A DNA stretch of 17,673 bases, from positions 1 through 17,673 of the forward strand of contig CAMPBJ010000003.1 in the NCBI GenBank assembly GCA_946637575.1. Reading direction: 5' to 3'. The notes under the pieces were generated by a model. It had not been told where the DNA came from. It did no database searches and was given only the letters and a program-made list of their open reading frames with translations. Numbering within the stretch: position 1 is the first letter of the stretch; every line of letters starts with the position of its first letter. Both the position numbers and the translations under genes were made by a program. Positions 12,574-17,673 of this stretch are shown here, one piece after another. The stretch comes from an uncultured Clostridia bacterium. GTDB taxonomy: Bacteria; Bacillota; Clostridia; Christensenellales; Borkfalkiaceae.

Positions 12574-13842
12574 CTATTTAGAGAGTTCTTCTAAAGTAGT
12601 TTTATAAACGTCGTATATTTTTAGGAAATCTTCTTCTGGGATATGCTCGTTCGGGGCGTGGATCGATCTTACCGTTCCAGGCAACTCAGGTCCGAACGCG
12701 CAACCGCGAGCGAACGCGCGCGCGAACGTGCTGCCGCGTTGTGCGATGGGCTGTGCAGACGTTTCGCCCGTCGCCTTTCTGTAAGCGTCGAGTAAAACGT
12801 TCAAAAACCAGTCTTCTTTTCCTAAATACTGCGTATCGTGGCGAACGGTAAGTTTATAAGGCACGCCGAACTTGTCGATAATATCCGTCGCGGTCTTAAA
12901 GGTAAACGGCGCGGGAACGCGCAAATCGCAGGTAAGTTTAACGCCCGCGTTATCTTCGCGGACGAGCCCCGCGGAAAGTGAAATAAAGCCCTGTTCGTTT
13001 TCGGTCTTAAAGAGCCCGAACTTATCGCGGAACACGCAGTCGATAATATTTTCAAGGTCTTCGCCGCGCTCCGCCATATACGAAAAGAGCGGCAGGATCG
13101 CGTTCTTGCCCGTTTCGGGACGAGAGCCGTGCGCGGACACGCCGTAACTTTTTATCACGCCGTTATCGAAGGACAGCCCGTATTTTTCTAAAAGAGCGAA
13201 GTCGGGATCTTTTACTTCCTTCACTTCCGCATAGCCGCAGACGGCGTTGACCACCGTTCCGCCTTTTAAGTCCGTAAAGTATTTTAACTTCGGGAGCGAA
13301 AACTCCACTTCGCCCATACCCTTTTCGGAATAGACCACGGGGAAGTCGCCGTCGGGCGAGAACCCGTATTCGGGAAGGGCGACGTGTTCTTTAAGATAAT
13401 CTATATCCTTCCAGCCGGTCTCCTCGTTAGTGCCGACGATAAAGCGGAACTTTTTCTTGGGCATAACCCCTTCGTCTTTTAATTCCTTTAACGCGTACAG
13501 GCATAAAAGCGACGGGCCCTTGTCGTCCATAATTCCGCGGCCTATCAGCATTCCGTCCTTTCTCGTCAGTTCGTAGGGCGGAGAGTTCCACCCGTCCCCT
13601 TCGGGGACGACGTCCAGATGCCCTATGATGCCGATCTCCATACCCTCGCCGAAAGTAACTTCTCCGGCATAACCGTCGTACTCTTTGGTGCTAAACCCCA
13701 TGCGTTTTGCAATGGACAAAAACAGGTCCAACGCTTTTTTTGGACCTTTTCCGAAAGGCGCGTTCGTTTCGGGCGTTCCCAAAACGCTTTTAACGGCGAT
13801 AAGGTCTTTTAAGTCGTTTAAAAATGCTTCGTAATTTTTCAT
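12574..13842 (-). CDS. M20 family dipeptidase (PepV/Sapep-like)
   Basis: A zinc-dependent cytoplasmic dipeptidase of the M20 family, used in peptide catabolism. Family landmarks are GHLDVVP (74-80, His75 as metal ligand, Asp77), GRGIMDDKGP (101-110, bridging Asp107), GTNEETG (137-143, with the catalytic and ligand Glu140 and Glu141), SPDGDFPV (162-169) and a C-terminal SIHAPNEHIP with the last His ligand. The WNSPPYELT stretch after the first motif is typical of PepV and Sapep. At 422 residues it is somewhat shorter than the roughly 460-470 of characterised PepV, mostly in the lid domain. GGGAG precedes the ATG. Upstream on the minus strand is an extended -10 (TGATAAAAT, -10 at 13876-13871) next to the small palindrome CACAAATTGTG (13878-13888). 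The exact peptide preference cannot be read from sequence. Confidence 0.92.
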   Translation of the reverse strand: MKNYEAFLNDLKDLIAVKSVLGTPETNAPFGKGPKKALDLFLSIAKRMGFSTKEYDGYAGEVTFGEGMEIGIIGHLDVVPEGDGWNSPPYELTRKDGMLIGRGIMDDKGPSLLCLYALKELKDEGVMPKKKFRFIVGTNEETGWKDIDYLKEHVALPEYGFSPDGDFPVVYSEKGMGEVEFSLPKLKYFTDLKGGTVVNAVCGYAEVKEVKDPDFALLEKYGLSFDNGVIKSYGVSAHGSRPETGKNAILPLFSYMAERGEDLENIIDCVFRDKFGLFKTENEQGFISLSAGLVREDNAGVKLTCDLRVPAPFTFKTATDIIDKFGVPYKLTVRHDTQYLGKEDWFLNVLLDAYRKATGETSAQPIAQRGSTFARAFARGCAFGPELPGTVRSIHAPNEHIPEEDFLKIYDVYKTTLEELSK

Positions 13843-13928
13843 TTATACGCTCCCAAACAAATTTAATATTATTTTATCACAAATTGTGCGTAAAGTATTC
13901 TTTCCTGAAAAAATAATCACCGAAAATT

Positions 13929-13956
13929 TTGTTTTTCTGCGAAAATATGGTACAAT
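13929..13956 (+). promoter_or_regulatory. Sigma-A promoter of radC-gltX
   Basis: TTGTTT (13929-13934), 16-base spacer, TACAAT (13951-13956) with TG one base upstream (extended -10). The expected start, 7 bases past the -10, is 13963, the A of the radC ATG. Confidence 0.75.
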
Positions 13957-13962
13957 AGCACT

Positions 13963-14694
13963 ATGGACGAAAGAAATCTGCACGGCGGGCACAGAGAAAG
14001 ACTTAAAGAAAGACTGAAAGCTTTTCCTGAATCGCTCTCCGATCACGAATTGTTAGAAGCGCTTATGTTTTACTCGATACCGAGAAAGGATACGAACGCG
14101 ATCGCGCACGCGCTTTTAAATTCTTTCGGCGACTTAAAGAAAACCCTTTCCGCAAAAGAAAAGGAACTTACCTTTATCGACGGAGTCGGCGAGAACACGG
14201 CGACGCTTTTTGCTATCGTTTCCGAGATGGCGAGGCGCATACGGAACTCTGAAAGTTCGGGAAAAACTTACATAGGGTTTAAGGACTTTAAGGAAGAAGT
14301 CGTCGCGTTCTTCAAGGGAAAAGAATTAAAAGAAGAGTTTCTTATCATAATGCTGGACAAAAACAGCAGAAAGATCGCGCAGGTTTCTTTTACGAGCGAC
14401 GAGCGGAACGAAGTGTTTGCGGACACGTCGAAACTCAACGATCTGTTTTTAAGGTATTCCCCGAAGTTTTTAGTGCTTGCGCACAACCACCCGAGCGGCG
14501 ACGTAATGCCGAGCGAAAGCGACAGGGACGCAACGAACAAAGTCGCGCTGTTTGCAACTCTCCACGGCGCGAAGGTTTCGGATCATATTATCGTTTCGGG
14601 CGATAAAACTTACAGTTTCTTTCAGGAGAACGAACTTAAAGGCGGATTTACCGACAAAGATATCAATAAAATGATTAGTAATATCAAGGAGTGA
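13963..14694 (+). CDS. radC: RadC family JAB/MPN domain protein
   Basis: A 243-residue protein with an N-terminal helix-hairpin-helix region (FIDGVGENTATLFAIV) and a C-terminal metalloprotease-like JAB/MPN domain. The metal-binding signature is HNHPSGD (174-180) with the matching Asp187 in PSESD. RadC was named for a radiation phenotype, but its biochemical role is unresolved; it is often linked to DNA repair or uptake. The N-terminus GGHRERLKERL is conserved, so the ATG at 13963 is firm. There is no ribosome binding site, and the promoter -10 lies only 6 bases before the ATG, which implies a leaderless transcript. gltX follows after 6 bases in the same unit. Confidence 0.93.
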   Translation: MDERNLHGGHRERLKERLKAFPESLSDHELLEALMFYSIPRKDTNAIAHALLNSFGDLKKTLSAKEKELTFIDGVGENTATLFAIVSEMARRIRNSESSGKTYIGFKDFKEEVVAFFKGKELKEEFLIIMLDKNSRKIAQVSFTSDERNEVFADTSKLNDLFLRYSPKFLVLAHNHPSGDVMPSESDRDATNKVALFATLHGAKVSDHIIVSGDKTYSFFQENELKGGFTDKDINKMISNIKE

Positions 14695-14700
14695 TCTATT

Positions 14701-16140
14701 ATGGCAAAAGTGAGGACGCGTTTTGCGCCAAGCCCCACGGGGTATCTTCACATCGGCGGTTTAAGAACCGCGCTTTACGGCTACCTTTACGCTAAAAAAC
14801 ACGGCGGCGACTTTATTTTAAGAATAGAAGACACGGACACCGCAAGGTACGTGGACGGATCTGTTCAGATCATCTACGACACGTTGCGCGATTCGGGTAT
14901 TATGTACGACGAAGGTCCGGACGTCGGCGGAAATTACGGACCGTATATCCAGAGCGAAAGAAAGGATCTTTACTTAAAGTACGCAAAAGAACTTATCGAA
15001 AAAGGCGGAGCGTACTACTGTTTTTGCGACAAAGAAAGGATAGAAAGCCTAAAAGACGAAGACGGCAATCTTCGTTACGACAAACATTGTCTTAAACTTA
15101 AGAAAGAAGAGATCGAAAAAAACCTTGCCGAAGGAAGACCTTACGTTATAAGGCAAAATATCCCCGAGCACGGCGTCGGAACGTACCACGATTTGGTGTA
15201 CGGCGACATTTCGGTGGACTATAAGGACATAGAAGACGGCATTTTAATAAAGAGCGACGGTATGCCGACGTATAACTTTGCAAACGTTGTGGACGATCAC
15301 CTTATGGGGATAACGCACGTTATTCGCGGAACGGAGTACCTTTCTTCTACGCCGAAGTACAATTTAATGTACGACGCGTTCGGTTGGGAACGCCCCGAAT
15401 ATATCCACCTTCCCCCCATTATGAAAGACGCGCAGCACAAACTGTCCAAGCGTAACGGAGACGCGAGTTACGAAGACTTCGTGAAAAAGGGTTTCGTTAA
15501 GGAGTCGATCGTTAACTATATCGCGCTTTTGGGGTGGAGTCCTAAAACGAACACCGAAAAGATGAGTTTAAAAGAACTCACCGAGAACTTTTCGTTAGAC
15601 GGCATCAACAAATCCCCTTCCATTTTCGACGAAACCAAGATGCGCTGGCTTTCAGGCGAATATATAAAGGAAATGGACGAACAAAAATTCAAGGAACTTG
15701 CCTTGCCGTTTTTGAAAGCGAGCAAGGTTTACGGAAAGTACGACGAAGATAAACTTTTGTCTTTGGTAAGAACCCGTATCCAGATATTCAGCGAGATCCC
15801 CGAAAAACTCGACTTTTTGGAAGAGTTCGGAGAATATGACCGCGCGCTTTTTGTAAACGAAAAGCAAAAATCGAGCGAGGAACTTGCTAAAAACGTTTTG
15901 CCGAAGATAAAGGAAAGATTAGAGAGTATAACCGACTGGACGAACGCGGAACTGTTCGCCGCGCTGGTCGGTCTTTCCGCGGAACTCGAAATAAAGAAAC
16001 AAGCGGTGCTTTGGATATCGAGGATCGCGATCACGGGCAAGAGCGCGACCGCAGGCGGCGCGACGGAGATCGCCGAACTTTTGGGAAAAGAAGAGACCTT
16101 AAAGCGCATCGACTTTTCGATAGATCTTTTAGGAAGATAA
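14701..16140 (+). CDS. gltX: Glutamyl-tRNA synthetase
   Basis: A class I aminoacyl-tRNA synthetase that charges tRNA-Glu. The 479-residue protein has the normal bacterial length. The first signature is SPTGYLHIGG (HIGG at 17-20) and the second KLSKR (247-251). A zinc-type insertion with CFC near residue 110 and a later KHC follows the Rossmann core, and the helical anticodon-binding domain fills the C-terminal third. AGGAG near the end of radC serves as ribosome binding site, 6 bases separate the genes, and no independent promoter is evident, so it appears cotranscribed with radC. Whether it also charges tRNA-Gln (non-discriminating, as in many Bacillota) cannot be decided here. Confidence 0.97.
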   Translation: MAKVRTRFAPSPTGYLHIGGLRTALYGYLYAKKHGGDFILRIEDTDTARYVDGSVQIIYDTLRDSGIMYDEGPDVGGNYGPYIQSERKDLYLKYAKELIEKGGAYYCFCDKERIESLKDEDGNLRYDKHCLKLKKEEIEKNLAEGRPYVIRQNIPEHGVGTYHDLVYGDISVDYKDIEDGILIKSDGMPTYNFANVVDDHLMGITHVIRGTEYLSSTPKYNLMYDAFGWERPEYIHLPPIMKDAQHKLSKRNGDASYEDFVKKGFVKESIVNYIALLGWSPKTNTEKMSLKELTENFSLDGINKSPSIFDETKMRWLSGEYIKEMDEQKFKELALPFLKASKVYGKYDEDKLLSLVRTRIQIFSEIPEKLDFLEEFGEYDRALFVNEKQKSSEELAKNVLPKIKERLESITDWTNAELFAALVGLSAELEIKKQAVLWISRIAITGKSATAGGATEIAELLGKEETLKRIDFSIDLLGR

Positions 16141-16162
16141 ATCTTTTAATATAAGTAAAGTA

Positions 16163-16202
16163 AACGCAGGCGGACGGGCAAAATTGCCCGTCCGCCTGCG
16201 TT
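16163..16202. terminator. Long perfect hairpin between gltX and yyaC
   Basis: A perfect 19-bp inverted repeat (16163-16181, 16184-16202), mostly G-C, sits between the convergent genes. The flanks are not good T-runs (TATATTAAAAA to the right, TTACTTTACTT on the minus strand), so it is a strong hairpin but an atypical intrinsic terminator. Confidence 0.7.
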
Positions 16203-16215
16203 ATATTAAAAACCC

Positions 16216-16776
16216 TTAACCCGCAAGATTTCCGCGTTCGGCAAACGGGTTGGTTTCCGAAAGGTACACGCTTATCCCCTTTGCGATGTTTTCCGCCATT
16301 TTGTAGACGAAACCTAATCTTGTCAGGTTAAACAGGTCGTAGTTTTGCGCGGACTTCGGGGCGACGACTCCGATAACGCTTATATCCCCGATTTTACCGA
16401 GTTTTTTATCCACGCCAAGCCCGGGGCGAAGCCCGCCGTTCTCGATTTTTATAAGCCCTACGTCGTTTTTATCCCCCACCGCGGCGTCAACCGCTATAAG
16501 GAAGTTTTCCGGGTGCGTTTTTTTAACGTAGTTTTTTGCGTAAACTATTTCCTTTGCGGTTACGGGGGTGGATAAAGTTCCGTAAACGTAACAAGGAACG
16601 TTCATTTTTTTAAGCATCGTTCCGACAAGCGGACCTAAACTGTCGCCCAAAACCAAATCGCTTCCGATACAGATAACCGTTGCGATCTTCCCTTTCGGCG
16701 CGAAGTTTTTTATGGAATCTCTTATTCCGAAAGCGGTGTACGGGTTTTCGGACGTGAAAGAATATACGTCGTTCAT
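16216..16776 (-). CDS. yyaC: YyaC/DUF1256 family spore protease-related protein
   Basis: A 186-residue DUF1256 protein of the YyaC family, distantly related to the germination protease GPR and hydrogenase-maturation protease fold, found mainly in endospore formers. Conserved features are ICIGSDLVLGDSLGPLVG (residues 36-52, Asp40 and Asp45), TLSTPV, VDAAVG (96-101, Asp97) and GGLRPGLGVDKKLG. Its substrate is not established. AAGGA precedes the ATG. Upstream on the minus strand is GTATA, 18 bases, AATAATA, one base off the sigma-G consensus, which suits forespore expression. It is a single-gene unit. Its presence suggests the organism descends from, or still is, a spore former. Confidence 0.9.
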   Translation of the reverse strand: MNDVYSFTSENPYTAFGIRDSIKNFAPKGKIATVICIGSDLVLGDSLGPLVGTMLKKMNVPCYVYGTLSTPVTAKEIVYAKNYVKKTHPENFLIAVDAAVGDKNDVGLIKIENGGLRPGLGVDKKLGKIGDISVIGVVAPKSAQNYDLFNLTRLGFVYKMAENIAKGISVYLSETNPFAERGNLAG

Positions 16777-16801
16777 TTTAATTTCCTTTTCGTTTTTACA
16801 T

Positions 16802-16831
16802 TATTATTGACCGTAAGCGCGGCTTTTATAC
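16802..16831 (-). promoter_or_regulatory. Possible sigma-G/sigma-F-like promoter of yyaC
   Basis: On the minus strand GTATA (16831-16827), 18-base spacer, AATAATA (16808-16802), which matches GHATR-N18-CATNHTA except the first base of the -10. An overlapping GGTCAATAAT resembles a sigma-F -10 imperfectly. No convincing sigma-A -35/-10 pair was found for this gene. Confidence 0.4.
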
Positions 16832-16842
16832 TTTGTTTACTG

Positions 16843-16871
16843 TTGCAAAACCTTTTAGGATATGTTAAAAT
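16843..16871 (+). promoter_or_regulatory. Sigma-A promoter of the CvpA-like gene
   Basis: TTGCAA (16843-16848), 17-base spacer, TAAAAT (16866-16871) with TG one base upstream (extended -10). It predicts a leader of about 29 bases to the ATG at 16907. Confidence 0.8.
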
Positions 16872-16906
16872 AAAGTAAAGCGGAACACCGCATTACAGAG
16901 GATATT

Positions 16907-17673
16907 ATGAATACGTTACTATTATCTATAAGCGGCAGCACCATCGTAACTTTGGTGGCGATAGGAATCATCGCTCTTTTTGCGATCGTCGGAACGGTTG
17001 TCGGCTTTGCCAAGACGTTTATAAAGACTTTCGGCACGATCTTCGCGATAATCCTTGCGATAGTTCTTTGCTCAAAAGTGGCGACTTTGTTTGAAAACTG
17101 GTTCGGCATGATCTCGTTTTTCTCGGGCAAGATGTCTGCACTTGTGGACAACATTTTCGGCACGGAAGTAACGAGCCTTACCCTTTCGGAAGTTGCGGCG
17201 GATAATACGCTTATCACTTCGTCCAACAGGGTTTCGGTACTCTTTGCGAACATCATTTTAAGAGTTATCGACAGCGGCGCGCCGGAGACGGCGACAGTCG
17301 GAAGCGTCCTTGCAGAAACTTTCGGATATTACGTTTCGATAATCATCTGCGCCGTCGCGATCTTTATTATCGTTAAGATCATCTTTTGGATCATCGGAAA
17401 AATCATCGGCAAACTCCACAAGTTTAAGCCGTTCGGCGTGGTCGACCGTTTATTAGGGTTTGCGCTAGGGTTAATCCAAGGTCTTCTTTGGGTTCAGATT
17501 TTAAGCGCGGTCATCGGCTTTATCCCGATCGGATTTTTCCAGCAAGTCTCGGGCTATATCTCGGAGTCCGGTTTTATAACCTTCGTAAACAAAGTCAACG
17601 TTATCGGCTGGATAAAGTCCGCGTTCTCCGAAGTCAACGTCGCAGATTTCGTCAAAAACGCCCTTTCAAAAGG
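16907..17673 (+). CDS. CvpA-like membrane protein, C-terminus beyond the window
   Basis: An open frame of 255 codons with no stop before the right edge. AGAGG (16897-16901) precedes the ATG. The product is an integral membrane protein: an N-terminal hydrophobic helix (about residues 12-32), the GFAKTFIKTFGTIFAIILAIV segment, a polar extracytoplasmic stretch of about 70 residues, a third helix (SIIICAVAIFIIVKIIFWII), then VDRLLGFALGLIQGLLW and further hydrophobic segments. The layout and the VDR-x-LG-x-x-x-G loop are typical of the CvpA family, named for colicin V production, whose members are poorly understood and affect the envelope. The polar insert is longer than in short CvpA proteins. 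Function beyond the family is not inferred. Confidence 0.75.
   Translation, partial: MNTLLLSISGSTIVTLVAIGIIALFAIVGTVVGFAKTFIKTFGTIFAIILAIVLCSKVATLFENWFGMISFFSGKMSALVDNIFGTEVTSLTLSEVAADNTLITSSNRVSVLFANIILRVIDSGAPETATVGSVLAETFGYYVSIIICAVAIFIIVKIIFWIIGKIIGKLHKFKPFGVVDRLLGFALGLIQGLLWVQILSAVIGFIPIGFFQQVSGYISESGFITFVNKVNVIGWIKSAFSEVNVADFVKNALSK

Noticed and set aside
16406..16414. TTATCCACG in yyaC
   Set aside because: It is isolated in coding sequence, encoding the conserved GVDKK stretch; no cluster surrounds it.
16855..17256. 133-codon minus-strand open frame over the CvpA-like gene
   Set aside because: The plus frame has a promoter, a ribosome binding site and a coherent membrane protein; the minus frame is its shadow.

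Overview
This window is chromosomal DNA from an anaerobic, Clostridia-like member of the Bacillota. It spans the replication-origin gene neighbourhood. The evidence for the lineage is a type-A-like RNase P RNA, a rubrerythrin, a small ferredoxin:thioredoxin-reductase-like protein next to thioredoxin, a YyaC/DUF1256 spore-type protein, strong Shine-Dalgarno sites on most genes and canonical sigma-A promoters. Intergenic DNA is very AT-rich and coding DNA is moderate. The genetic code is standard (TGA is used as a stop). No phage, transposon, CRISPR array or tRNA was seen.

Layout. (1) 1-574: the start of rsmG runs off the left edge on the minus strand. A 412-base gene-free AT-rich stretch follows, up to dnaN, and is the best oriC candidate. 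(2) 575-5744, plus strand: dnaN, rpmH, rnpA, yidD, yidC, jag, an FTR-like protein, trxA, then the RNase P RNA rnpB. This tract couples replication, ribosome and RNase P biogenesis, membrane-protein insertion and thiol redox. (3) 5846-9042, minus strand: dnaA then mnmG, only 2 bases apart. (4) 9145-10257, plus: recF, divergent from dnaA. (5) 10312-11034: an unknown four-helix membrane protein (minus) and a 22-residue lysine/threonine-rich peptide (plus) behind a sigma-G-like promoter. (6) 11045-13842: a proB-like kinase (minus), rubrerythrin (plus) and a PepV-like M20 dipeptidase (minus). (7) 13963-16140, plus: radC-gltX. (8) 16216 to the end: yyaC (minus) and the start of a CvpA-like membrane protein (plus), which runs off the right edge.

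The usual Bacillota order around the origin is rsmG-mnmG-mnmE-jag-yidC-rnpA-rpmH facing away from dnaA-dnaN-recF-gyrB-gyrA. Here that order is broken. dnaN leads the rpmH-jag block in the same direction, dnaA is inverted and paired with mnmG, and mnmE and gyrBA are not present.

Most interesting points: rsmG and radC both have an extended -10 box placed so that transcription should start on the A of the ATG (leaderless mRNAs). A tiny basic peptide and yyaC both sit behind forespore-type (sigma-G-like) promoters. The FTR-like protein has its middle Cys pair shifted relative to the classical motif. YidC carries a large insertion in its first outward-facing loop.
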